52,821 bases of DNA from positions 1 to 52,821 of the forward strand of contig JADFOK010000018.1 of assembly GCA_022562895.1 (NCBI GenBank), written 5' to 3'. Origin of the DNA: Bacteroidota bacterium. GTDB lineage: Bacteria; Bacteroidota; Bacteroidia; Flavobacteriales; Flavobacteriaceae. The position numbers and the translations under genes were made by a program. Below the pieces are notes generated by a model that ran no database searches, was not told where the DNA came from, and worked only from the letters and a program-made list of their open reading frames with translations. Below are positions 17,861 to 25,749 of the stretch, one piece after another. Positions within the stretch are counted from its first letter, which is position 1. Every line of letters begins with the position of its first letter.

Positions 17861-18028
17861 GCCTACATTAATACTATTTTTTGGTAAACTCAACACGAAT
17901 TCTTTAAAAAGGGTGAGTTGAAGTTGTAAAAGCGAGCCGTCTTAGAACGGATACTTGATCAACTTGTTAGCCCTAAACTTGTTTTTAAGGAGTTTATTCA
18001 AAATCACAATATTAATGTAGGCTTTTTT
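17861..18028 (+). ncRNA. ssrS: Candidate 6S RNA (6S-Flavo-like)
   Basis: The 303-bp gap between zapA and rny holds a long rod. A perfect 13-bp closing stem (17861-17873 with 18010-18022) ends in a T tract (18023-18028). An internal bubble of about 23 and 14 bases follows, then a 14-bp stem with three wobbles (17897-17910 with 17982-17995). Next come GGGT/GCCC (17911-17914 with 17970-17973), AAGTTG/CAACTT (17921-17926 with 17960-17965), and a terminal hairpin CCGT/ACGG (17937-17950). A double-stranded rod of about 170 nt with a central bubble is the design of 6S RNA, which binds RNA polymerase as a promoter mimic. The family name is inferred from shape, size and position. The rest of the gap (18029-18133) is AT-rich with no recognisable feature. 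Confidence 0.68.
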
Positions 18029-18133
18029 ATGGAATCATTTGAATAATCAAACTCGAGAATTTATTTGAAATTACTCTTTAAATAATTCGATAAAGAGGTG
18101 ATCAAACGATTTTAAACACAAAAAGCAAGTAAA

Positions 18134-19699
18134 ATGGATAACAACGTAACACTAATTATAATTGGAGTAATAGGATTAATAGTTGGATTTGTAATCTCAA
18201 AACTTCTTGAAAAGAATAGAGCTACTAAATTAATTAATTCGGCGAAAAAGATAGCCGCTGCTATTACCAAGGAAGCAGAAAAGGATGCAGAGGCATTAAA
18301 AAAAGACAAAATGCTTCAAGCAAAAGTAAAGTTTATTGAACTAAAGTCCGAACATGAAAAGGTAATTTTAAAACGTGAGAAGAAAATTTTAGAAGCTGTA
18401 AAACGTACTCGTGATAAAGAATCTCAGATTTCGAATGAACTGGCTAATGCAAAAAAGATAAATTCCGATGTTGAATTCAAGATAAAAGATTACAGTGATC
18501 GAATTAATTATCTTGGTAAAAGACAAAATGAAGTGGATAAATTACATCGTAGGCAAATAGAACAATTGGAAGTAATTTCCAGTCTTTCTGCTGAAGATGC
18601 TAAGTCTCAATTATTAGAAAGCATTAAAGATGAAGCCAAATCAGATGCCATGGCCTATATCCAAAATTCCATGGAGGAAGCTAAATTAACAGCCCAACAA
18701 GATGCAAGAAAGATTGTGATCAATACCATTCAAAGAATTGGTACTGAAGAAGCTATAGAAAATTGCATATCGGTATTTAATCTTGAAAGCGATGATATAA
18801 AAGGAAGAATCATCGGACGAGAAGGCAGAAACATTAGGGCAATAGAAGCCGCTACTGGAGTTGAGATTATTGTTGATGATACTCCTGAAGCAATTATCCT
18901 GTCCTGTTTTGATTCAGTTCGCAGAGAAATAGCTCGATTGTCTCTTCATAAATTAGTGACCGATGGTCGTATACATCCTGCTAGAATTGAAGAAGTGGTT
19001 AATAAGACCATCAAACAAATTGAAGAGGAAATTATAGAAGTTGGGAAACGTACCGTTATAGATCTAGGAATTCATGGCTTACATCCAGAACTTATAAAAA
19101 CAGTTGGGCGCATGAAGTTTCGTTCTTCTTACGGGCAAAACCTTTTACAACACTCTCGTGAGGTTTCTAAGCTCTGTGGTGTGATGGCCGCCGAATTAGG
19201 ATTAAATCCAAAACTTGCTAAACGTGCTGGATTACTACACGATATAGGTAAAGTGCCAGACACTGAAACCGAACTCCCTCACGCTTTATTAGGAATGCAA
19301 TGGGCAGAAAAACATGGGGAGAAACCCGATGTTTGCAATGCCATTGGAGCACATCATGATGAAATTGAAATGACTAATCTTTTATCACCTATTGTACAAG
19401 TTTGTGATGCTATTAGTGGAGCAAGACCCGGAGCAAGAAGACAAGTATTAGATTCCTATATACAGCGTTTAAAGGACCTTGAAGATGTAGCTTTTGGATT
19501 TAAAGGAGTAAATAAAGCCTATGCAATTCAGGCAGGTCGGGAATTACGTGTTATGGTAGAAAGTGAAAAAGTAAGCGATGAAAAAGCAGCAGAATTATCA
19601 TTTAGTATTTCACAGAAAATCCAAACAGAAATGACATATCCAGGGCAAGTAAAAGTAACTGTGATAAGAGAAACCAGGGCTGTAAATATTGCGAGATAA
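18134..19699 (+). CDS. rny: Ribonuclease Y
   Basis: A 521-residue membrane-anchored endoribonuclease that starts mRNA decay. One N-terminal transmembrane helix (4-24), a long charged coiled coil (about 30-200), a KH RNA-binding domain (about 215-280, [19 protein letters not shown]), and an HD domain (about 335-430). The metal-binding motifs are in LLQHSREV and GLLHDIGKV. It ends with the conserved [20 protein letters not shown] region. Length and all motifs are normal. Confidence 0.95.
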   Translation: MDNNVTLIIIGVIGLIVGFVISKLLEKNRATKLINSAKKIAAAITKEAEKDAEALKKDKMLQAKVKFIELKSEHEKVILKREKKILEAVKRTRDKESQISNELANAKKINSDVEFKIKDYSDRINYLGKRQNEVDKLHRRQIEQLEVISSLSAEDAKSQLLESIKDEAKSDAMAYIQNSMEEAKLTAQQDARKIVINTIQRIGTEEAIENCISVFNLESDDIKGRIIGREGRNIRAIEAATGVEIIVDDTPEAIILSCFDSVRREIARLSLHKLVTDGRIHPARIEEVVNKTIKQIEEEIIEVGKRTVIDLGIHGLHPELIKTVGRMKFRSSYGQNLLQHSREVSKLCGVMAAELGLNPKLAKRAGLLHDIGKVPDTETELPHALLGMQWAEKHGEKPDVCNAIGAHHDEIEMTNLLSPIVQVCDAISGARPGARRQVLDSYIQRLKDLEDVAFGFKGVNKAYAIQAGRELRVMVESEKVSDEKAAELSFSISQKIQTEMTYPGQVKVTVIRETRAVNIAR

Positions 19700-19715
19700 G
19701 TATTTTCTTAGAGGT

Positions 19716-20664
19716 TTATTCATCATAAATATTAGAATATCCACTTTCGGGCATTTCAAAAAATGAACCATTTATAAACCTGTAATTCTTATCAAGGGTT
19801 TCAATTTTTCGCATATCCACATCATCAAGAACTATAGCAAAGGCGTTGTAATTAGCTGTCATATGTTTAATATTCGTTGATTTTGGAATAACGGGAGGTC
19901 CCTCTCTTACAATGCCAAGCAATTAACACTTGTGCAGGCATTACATTATGTTTTGCTGCAATATTTATTATTACTTCAAGATCCATTAAACTTGGTTCAT
20001 CGTCATTTTTCATATCTAAAGAGCGGTCTCCCGATCCTAATGGAGAATACCCAGTTATTAATATACCTTCAGAATTACAATAATTTAATAATTCATTTTG
20101 CTGAAGTAAAGGATGTAATTCAACTTGATTAATTTCAGGTTTACTTTCGGCCTTAGAAATTAAAATTTGAAGTTTCTTTTTACTGAAATTAGAAACCCCA
20201 ATATGACGAGCCAATCCTTCTTTTTTAGCAATTTCCATTTGTTTCCAAGTATCTATAATGGGAAGTTCTTCTAATGGAATGTAATCTGAGGGCTTGCTTG
20301 GAAATAAAACACCACGTTTAAATGCTACGGGCCAATGAATAAGATATAGGTCTAAATAATCAAGCTGTAATTTTTTAAGTGATTCTTTTAAAGCAGGTAT
20401 TACAGAAGATACATGATGGGCATTATTCCATAGTTTTGATGTAATAAAAATATCTTCTCTTTTAACTTCTCCATTTTTAAAAACACTAGCAAGTGCCTCT
20501 CCAATCTCAACTTCATTTCCATAAACTGCTGCGGTATCAATATGTCGATAGCCAGCATGAATTGCATCAACTATAGTAGTTTTAATTTCGTTACCTGTGG
20601 CTTTCCAGGTACCTAATCCGATACAGTGAAAAGTGTCTTTATTATCAAAACTCAATGTTATCAT
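19716..20664 (-). pseudogene. Aldo/keto reductase with a frameshift near its 3' end
   Basis: Translation from the ATG at 20662-20664 gives an AKR barrel with the full catalytic tetrad: Asp43 and Tyr48 (HIDTAAVYGN), Lys77 (ITSKLWN) and His110 (LYLIHWP). After VLIAWHCKRGTS the frame runs into YSKINEY and stops at 19867. The expected continuation VIPKSTN, the NADP(H) 2'-phosphate loop, and the C-terminal ~55 residues occur in the next frame, down to 19716. One extra base around 19893-19895 (a GGG run on the plus strand) explains the break. Without it the protein would be about 316 residues, normal for the family. Either it is a recent pseudogene or there is a sequencing error in a homopolymer. 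It starts 34 bp after the stop of the recombinase gene. Confidence 0.85.
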
Positions 20665-20698
20665 AGTGGTTGATTCTAACACAATATACAACACAAAA

Positions 20699-21595
20699 TT
20701 AGCTTCTTGGATGAAATTGATTTATTATTTGAGTGAGATGTTTCTTATCTATATGTGTATATATCTCTGTGGTAGTAATACTTTCATGACCTAACATTTG
20801 TTGTATAGCACGCAGGTTTGCACCATTCTCTAAAAGATGTGTAGCAAATGAATGTCTAAAAGTATGAGGGCTAATATTTTTATGTATACCCCCTTTTTCA
20901 GCAAGTTGTTTTACAATGGTAAAAATCATAGCTCGAGATAGCGAGTTTCCTCTTCGATTTAGAAATAAAGTATCTTTTGCTTTCGGTTTTATATCTTGAT
21001 GTACTCGTATTTGATTGCGGTACAAGTCTATATATTTTACAGTAAGAGAACTTATAGGGACAAAACGCTGTTTATTTCCTTTCCCTGTAACTTTTATAAA
21101 TCCTTCTTCAAAAAATAAATCTGATAATTTTAAAGTAATTAATTCTGAAACTCTTAATCCACAACCATAAAGAGTTTCAATAATTGCTCGATTGCGTTCC
21201 CCTTGTGGTTTGCTTAAATCAATAGTTTTTATAAGATGGTCTATTTCTTCGAGGGAGAGTGTGTCTGGTAATTTTCTACCAATTTTGGGGCTTTCAATTA
21301 GTTCCAATGGATTGGTTTTTCTATATTCTTCAAAAACAAGGTAGTTGAAAAATCCACGAAGCCCTGAAATGATTCTACTTTGAGAACGAGGATTTACTTC
21401 TTTGGCAATGGTGTAAATAAACTGCTGAATGGTTTCTTTTGTAATAACTGTCACTGATACTTCTATGTCATTGTTTTCTAGCCAATTAATCAATTTATTA
21501 ATATCATAGGTGTAATTTGATATCGAGTTTTCAGATAGTCCTCGTTCTAAACGTAAATAGTTTTGGTAATGTGTGATAGCTTGTTGCCAATTCAT
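20699..21595 (-). CDS. xerD: Tyrosine recombinase XerD
   Basis: A 298-residue integrase-family recombinase. An N-terminal SAM-like core-binding domain (1-85) is followed by the catalytic domain. Active-site residues are seen in order: Arg in GCGLRVSEL (about 148), Lys in VTGKGNKQRFVP, His and Arg in HTFRHSFATHLL, His in MLGHESITTTEIYTH, and the nucleophilic Tyr in that last motif. Size and motifs fit the XerC/XerD pair that resolves chromosome dimers at dif, and XerD is the closer match. No attachment sites or phage genes are nearby, so it is the housekeeping enzyme, not a mobile element. Confidence 0.88.
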   Translation of the reverse strand: MNWQQAITHYQNYLRLERGLSENSISNYTYDINKLINWLENNDIEVSVTVITKETIQQFIYTIAKEVNPRSQSRIISGLRGFFNYLVFEEYRKTNPLELIESPKIGRKLPDTLSLEEIDHLIKTIDLSKPQGERNRAIIETLYGCGLRVSELITLKLSDLFFEEGFIKVTGKGNKQRFVPISSLTVKYIDLYRNQIRVHQDIKPKAKDTLFLNRRGNSLSRAMIFTIVKQLAEKGGIHKNISPHTFRHSFATHLLENGANLRAIQQMLGHESITTTEIYTHIDKKHLTQIINQFHPRS

Positions 21596-21706
21596 ATAGC
21601 TATATTAATCAATAAAAATAAAAAAGAAAGTTTTGTAAGAAATAACTTGAATCTATTTTACGTTTTACTTTATATTTACAAATCTTAAAATTATAAAACT
21701 AAACTT

Positions 21707-22219
21707 ATGAAAAATTTCATTTTAATTGTTTTAACAGCATTTCTGACAACTTCAGTAATATCCCAAGAAATTGATTTGGGTTTAAAAGCTGGTGCAAATT
21801 TTGCTAGTATCACTGATGCATCTGGTCTTTCAAATAGAACAGGGTTTTTAATTGGGGTATTTGCAGGTGTAAAATTCAGTGATAAATTAGGCATACAAGG
21901 AGATTTATTATATTCTCAACAAGGAGCCAATTCAGACCCAAAGGATATAGATTTAAATTATATAAACGTTCCAATTGTTTTAAAATATTACTTGATTCAG
22001 GGATTTAATTTACAAGCAGGACCACAATTTGGCTTTATTGTGGATGATAATATCGAGGCTGAATCTTTTGATCTTGCCGGAGTATTGGGTTTAGGGTATG
22101 ACTTTCCATTTGGAATAAGGATAGAAGGTCGTCATAACTTTGGATTGACCGATGTTTTTAATAGTGATAAAGGTAAAAACAGTGTAACTTCTATCGCCAT
22201 AGGGTATTCTTTTTTGTAA
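21707..22219 (+). CDS. Small outer-membrane beta-barrel protein (porin family)
   Basis: A 170-residue protein with signal peptide (MKNFILIVLTAFLTTSVIS, cleaved before QEIDLG). The mature part is an eight-strand-type barrel (GLKAGANFASITD, GFLIGVFAGVKFS, LGIQGDLLYSQQGAN) ending in a terminal aromatic strand (SIAIGYSFL). It belongs to the OmpA-like/outer-membrane protein beta-barrel (PF13568-type) group common in Bacteroidota. Its substrate or role is not known. A strong terminator follows. Confidence 0.83.
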   Translation: MKNFILIVLTAFLTTSVISQEIDLGLKAGANFASITDASGLSNRTGFLIGVFAGVKFSDKLGIQGDLLYSQQGANSDPKDIDLNYINVPIVLKYYLIQGFNLQAGPQFGFIVDDNIEAESFDLAGVLGLGYDFPFGIRIEGRHNFGLTDVFNSDKGKNSVTSIAIGYSFL

Positions 22220-22242
22220 TCTAATACCTTAAAAATAATTAT

Positions 22243-22272
22243 AAAGCCATCTAATTTAGATGGCTTTTTTAT
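22243..22272 (+). terminator. Terminator of the small barrel gene
   Basis: A 10-bp perfect stem AAAGCCATCT/AGATGGCTTT (22243-22252 with 22258-22267) has an AATTT loop and is followed by a T run. Confidence 0.9.
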
Positions 22273-22310
22273 AATGTTATTTTGTAAATAACGTACTTAT
22301 CAATTATCAT

Positions 22311-22318
22311 TATCTTTG
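22311..22318 (+). promoter_or_regulatory. -7 element abutting the aroQ start
   Basis: TATCTTTG matches TAnnTTTG and ends four bases before the aroQ ATG. The nearest upstream TTG is 26 bases away, which is longer than usual. Confidence 0.35.
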
Positions 22319-22322
22319 AATT

Positions 22323-22736
22323 ATGAAAATCATCATAATCAACGGCCCCAATATTAATTTATTGGGAAAAAGGGAAAACGACATTTATGGGGATCAATCC
22401 TTTGATGATTTTTTTGTACATCTTCAATTTAAGTATAAAGAAATTGAGCTCACTCAGTTTCAATCTAATATAGAGGGAGAGATTATTGACAAGCTCCAGG
22501 AGATAGGTTATTCTTACGATGGTATTATTTTAAATGCCGCAGCCTATACTCATACTTCAGTAGGTATAGGAGACGCAGTTAAGGCTATTTCAACTCCAGT
22601 GATTGAAGTACATATTTCCAATACGTTCTCAAGGGAAGAATTTAGACATAAATCTTATATTTCTCCAATTGCTAAAGGTATTATCCTTGGTTTTGGAATG
22701 CAAAGCTATGAGTTGGCCTTGCAAAGCTTTTTGTAA
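22323..22736 (+). CDS. aroQ: Type II 3-dehydroquinate dehydratase
   Basis: A 137-residue enzyme that converts 3-dehydroquinate to 3-dehydroshikimate in the shikimate pathway. The N-terminal INGPNINLLGKRENDIYG motif holds the active Arg and the catalytic Tyr region. The substrate-binding NAAAYTHTSVGIGDA and EVHISNTFSREEFRHKS (active His) follow. Its size is that of the dodecameric type II enzyme. It ends 2 bp from the convergent lpdA gene with no terminator between. Confidence 0.94.
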   Translation: MKIIIINGPNINLLGKRENDIYGDQSFDDFFVHLQFKYKEIELTQFQSNIEGEIIDKLQEIGYSYDGIILNAAAYTHTSVGIGDAVKAISTPVIEVHISNTFSREEFRHKSYISPIAKGIILGFGMQSYELALQSFL

Positions 22737-22738
22737 TA

Positions 22739-24115
22739 TTATAGATGAATCACTTCACCATACGCATCGGCAACGGCTTCCATAACTGCTTCACTCATGG
22801 TTGGGTGTGGATGGATAGATTTTAAAACTTCGTGTCCTGTGGTCTCTAATTTTCGTGCTACAACAGCTTCGGCGATCATATCGGTTACCCCGGCACCAAT
22901 CATATGGCAACCTAACCATTCCCCGTATTTTGCATCAAAGATCACTTTTACAAAACCTTCTTTGGTTCCGGCAGCACTTGCTTTTCCACTAGCAGAAAAT
23001 GGAAACTTTCCAACCCTTAGATCATAACCTGCTTCTTTTGCTTGTTTTTCGGTCATTCCTACAGAGGCAATTTCGGGTGTTGCATAAGTACATCCGGGAA
23101 TGTTTCCATAATCAATGGCTTCAACATGCATGCCTGAAATTTTTTCAACACAGGTAATTCCTTCAGCAGAAGCGACATGAGCAAGAGCAGGTCCATCAAC
23201 CACATCACCGATAGCATAATAACCTGGTATATTTGTTTGATACCAGTCATTCACTAATATTTTATCTTTATCGGTTACGATACCAACATCTTCAAGGCCA
23301 ATATTTTCAAGATTTGATTTAATACCCACTGCAGAAAGTACAATTTCGGCTTCCAGAAATTCTTCACCTTTTTTGGTTTTTACGGTAACCTTTATATTTT
23401 TCCCTGATGTGTCTACCTTTTCTACCGAAGTATTGGTCATTACTTTGACTCCGGCTTTTTTAAATGACCGTTCAAATTGTCTTGACACTTCTTCGTCTTC
23501 TAAAGGGACTAAGTTTGGTAGAAATTCTACAATGGTAACTTCGGTACCCATTACATTATAAAAATGGGCAAATTCTACGCCTATGGCACCACTACCTACA
23601 ACTATCATGCTTTTAGGTTGTTTATTAAGGGTCATGGCTTCTCGATAACCTATTATTTTTTTACCATCTTGTTTTATGTTAGGCAAATCCTTTGAGCGAG
23701 CTCCGGTAGCAATAATAATGTGATCTGCTGTATATTCTTTTCCATCTACATCAATCTTCTTTCCTGGTTTTATCTTTCCGAATCCATTAATGACATCAAT
23801 TTTATTTTTCTTCATTAAAAACTGAACCCCTTTACTCATTCCATCTGCAATACCACGACTTCGTTCAACAACTTTACCAAAGACTCTTTCAACTCCATTA
23901 ACACTAAGACCATAATCTTCGGCATGTTTTAAATAATCGAAAACCTGAGCACTTTTCAATAAAGCTTTTGTAGGAATACAACCCCAATTTAGACATACCC
24001 CTCCTAGATTTTCTTTTTCTATTACAGCAGTTTTAAAACCTAATTGTGAAGCTCTGATTGCAGTTACATACCCTCCGGGTCCACTTCCTAAAACAATAAC
24101 ATCATATTTGCTCAT
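22739..24115 (-). CDS. lpdA: Dihydrolipoyl dehydrogenase
   Basis: A 458-residue flavoprotein, the E3 component of pyruvate and 2-oxoglutarate dehydrogenase and of the glycine cleavage system. FAD-binding GSGPGGY is at 10-16. The redox disulfide is Cys41 and Cys46 (GGVCLNWGCIPTK). The NAD-binding VVGSGAIGVEFAH lies near 175-187, the second FAD motif is YAIGDV, and the C-terminal His-Glu dyad is in HPHPTMSEAVMEA. All catalytic residues are present. No E1 or E2 genes are adjacent, so one enzyme probably serves several complexes. Confidence 0.94.
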   Translation of the reverse strand: MSKYDVIVLGSGPGGYVTAIRASQLGFKTAVIEKENLGGVCLNWGCIPTKALLKSAQVFDYLKHAEDYGLSVNGVERVFGKVVERSRGIADGMSKGVQFLMKKNKIDVINGFGKIKPGKKIDVDGKEYTADHIIIATGARSKDLPNIKQDGKKIIGYREAMTLNKQPKSMIVVGSGAIGVEFAHFYNVMGTEVTIVEFLPNLVPLEDEEVSRQFERSFKKAGVKVMTNTSVEKVDTSGKNIKVTVKTKKGEEFLEAEIVLSAVGIKSNLENIGLEDVGIVTDKDKILVNDWYQTNIPGYYAIGDVVDGPALAHVASAEGITCVEKISGMHVEAIDYGNIPGCTYATPEIASVGMTEKQAKEAGYDLRVGKFPFSASGKASAAGTKEGFVKVIFDAKYGEWLGCHMIGAGVTDMIAEAVVARKLETTGHEVLKSIHPHPTMSEAVMEAVADAYGEVIHL

Positions 24116-24226
24116 TTCTTAATTTGTTGTATAAATTTTAAAGAACGAAATTACAAAATGTATGTGTAACTGTAAACTTTACTACAATATTTTGCTTGGC
24201 TAATCTATACGACTGGTAATACGTTT

Positions 24227-24628
24227 TTATTTTTTTTGAAAGTCTATTGATAATGAATTTACACAATAACGTTGTCCGGTTTCCGTGGGACCATCGTTAA
24301 AAACATGCCCTAAATGGCTACCACAATTTGAGCAGATAATTTCTACTCGAATCATCCCCGAACTTTTATCCCGAATATATTCAACGGTACCTTCTTGAGC
24401 CTTATCAAATGAGGGCCAACCACAACCACTATCGAATTTGCTATCACTTTTGAAAAGTTGAAAATTACAAGCACCACAAGTGTAAATGCCTTTTTCAGAA
24501 TGAAGGTTGTATTTTCCTGTAAAGGGTTGTTCGGTACCTTTTTCACGAAGTACATTGAACTGATCATCATTAAGGTTTTCACGCCATTCTGATTCTGATT
24601 TTTGTATAGAAAAGGGTTTTTTATTCAT
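24227..24628 (-). CDS. msrB: Peptide-methionine (R)-S-oxide reductase MsrB, cytoplasmic form
   Basis: A 133-residue MsrB that repairs methionine-R-sulfoxide in proteins. Zinc ligands are Cys51, Cys54, Cys99 and Cys102 (CGAC and CSNC). The catalytic Cys122 lies in RYCVNSLSIDF and a resolving Cys69 in DSGCGWPSF. There is no signal peptide, so it acts in the cytoplasm. Its start codon overlaps the end of the upstream, exported MsrB paralogue by 8 bp, so they are translationally coupled. Confidence 0.93.
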   Translation of the reverse strand: MNKKPFSIQKSESEWRENLNDDQFNVLREKGTEQPFTGKYNLHSEKGIYTCGACNFQLFKSDSKFDSGCGWPSFDKAQEGTVEYIRDKSSGMIRVEIICSNCGSHLGHVFNDGPTETGQRYCVNSLSIDFQKK

Positions 24629-25103
24629 TTTTTTTTGGAATAAAATTCAATGCAACACCATTTATGCAATGTCTTTTACCGGTGGTATCACTTGGGCCAT
24701 CTTCAAAAACGTGACCAAGGTGACCTCCACAGACAGCACAGTGTTCCTCTGTACGAGGGTATCCTAGGGTATAATCAACAGAAAATTCAACATTGCCCTT
24801 AATCACCCTATCAAAACTAGGCCAACCCGTACCACTATCGAATTTATTATCACTTTTAAAAAGGGGAGTATTACATGCGGCACATACATACACCCCATCT
24901 TTATTGTTTTTATTAAGATCACTGGAAAAGGCACTTTCGGTACCCCCTTTACGCAAAACGAAGTATTCTAAATCGGAAAGTTCTGCTTTCCATTCAGAAT
25001 CGGTTTTAGTAACCTCATACTTCTTTTCCTTATTTTTGTCTTGAGCTGAAGTATTACAGTTAAACAAGAGTATACTTAAAAAGATTAAGCTTATTTTTCT
25101 CAT
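24621..25103 (-). CDS. msrB: MsrB paralogue, predicted lipoprotein
   Basis: A 160-residue second MsrB. The N-terminus is a lipoprotein signal (MRKISLIFLSILLFNC, lipid Cys16), placing the enzyme in the periplasm or on the outer membrane. Zinc-binding CAAC and CAVC pairs and the catalytic Cys (RHCINGVALNF) are kept. The usual resolving Cys is replaced by Thr (DSGTGWPSF), so it probably needs thioredoxin-like or other reduction directly. It lies 1 bp after the collagen-like lipoprotein gene and overlaps the cytoplasmic msrB, forming a three-gene operon. Confidence 0.9.
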   Translation of the reverse strand: MRKISLIFLSILLFNCNTSAQDKNKEKKYEVTKTDSEWKAELSDLEYFVLRKGGTESAFSSDLNKNNKDGVYVCAACNTPLFKSDNKFDSGTGWPSFDRVIKGNVEFSVDYTLGYPRTEEHCAVCGGHLGHVFEDGPSDTTGKRHCINGVALNFIPKKNE

Positions 25104-25104
25104 A

Positions 25105-25617
25105 TTAATTTGGAAGAAGTTCGATTTGTGAACTATTTATTTCCAGGACTTGTAATAATTCTTCCATAGTCAGATCAATCGAACCAAATTCTGAAGGAAC
25201 TATTGCAATCCTGAAAACTTGGTCGTCTGTATAGACTGGACCTAACGTTGAAAGATCGAAATTTCCATCTAAAAATAACATCACATCTAAAAATGTGTGA
25301 TCAAAGGTATAAACTAATGTACCTTGATTTACAAAATAGGTTTGTGGTAACTGGCTCCAAATATCTATGGGTCCACCATTACCTGGTGTGGTACCCTCAA
25401 GAAGATATACTAAGACTACATCCGACTCAAATACTTCTATATTTGAGGGGAATGTGACCAATCTACTAAAACCATTTCCTGGAGTAAAATCAACAGTAAC
25501 TTCAAATACTTGTCCAAGGATATTAATTCCATCTGCACCCGGAGGTCCTTGATCACCTTCACAAGATGTAATTAGAATTGAGGTAGAAATTGCTAAAAGT
25601 AAAAATAGATTTTTCAT
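25105..25617 (-). CDS. Lipoprotein with short collagen-like segment
   Basis: A 170-residue protein with a lipoprotein signal (MKNLFLLLAISTSILITSC, lipid Cys19). A single short collagen-like stretch follows (GDQGPPGADG), then a beta-rich domain of about 135 residues. This pattern is frequent in flavobacterial surface lipoproteins, but no enzymatic motif is visible. It is the first gene of the operon with two msrB genes and is preceded by a sigma-54-like promoter, so it may be part of an envelope stress response. Its function is unknown. Confidence 0.72.
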   Translation of the reverse strand: MKNLFLLLAISTSILITSCEGDQGPPGADGINILGQVFEVTVDFTPGNGFSRLVTFPSNIEVFESDVVLVYLLEGTTPGNGGPIDIWSQLPQTYFVNQGTLVYTFDHTFLDVMLFLDGNFDLSTLGPVYTDDQVFRIAIVPSEFGSIDLTMEELLQVLEINSSQIELLPN

Positions 25618-25642
25618 TATTTATATGTTTTGTTTGACAATT

Positions 25643-25657
25643 ACAAAAGTCGTTCCA
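25643..25657 (-). promoter_or_regulatory. Sigma-54-like promoter for the lipoprotein-msrB-msrB operon
   Basis: On the minus strand the sequence TGGAACGACTTTTGT has GG, ten bases, then GT, the exact spacing of -24/-12 promoters (consensus TGGCACG-N4-TTGC). It lies 25 bp before the ATG of the lipoprotein gene, within a T-rich upstream context. Confidence 0.5.
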
Positions 25658-25680
25658 AAAAAATAAAGCGTCCCTATAGA

Positions 25681-25695
25681 TGGCATAAAAATTGT
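25681..25695 (+). promoter_or_regulatory. Sigma-54-like promoter for the M48 protease gene
   Basis: TGGCATAAAAATTGT has GG, ten bases, then GT, again the -24/-12 spacing with TTG at -12. It lies 54 bp before the ATG at 25750 and is divergent from the sigma-54-like site at 25643-25657. Confidence 0.5.
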
Positions 25696-25749
25696 AAAAA
25701 TATTTGTGATATATTGTTACCTTGTAATTGTTAATTGAAATATTAAATC

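Noticed and set aside
19932..20132. Open frame of 66 codons opposite the aldo/keto reductase
   Set aside because: It lies fully inside the reductase gene on the other strand, has low complexity and shows no protein motif; it is a shadow frame.
20699..21595. Tyrosine recombinase as the mark of an integrated element
   Set aside because: Its motifs and length fit housekeeping XerD, and the neighbours (AroQ, LpdA) are core genes without att-like direct repeats.
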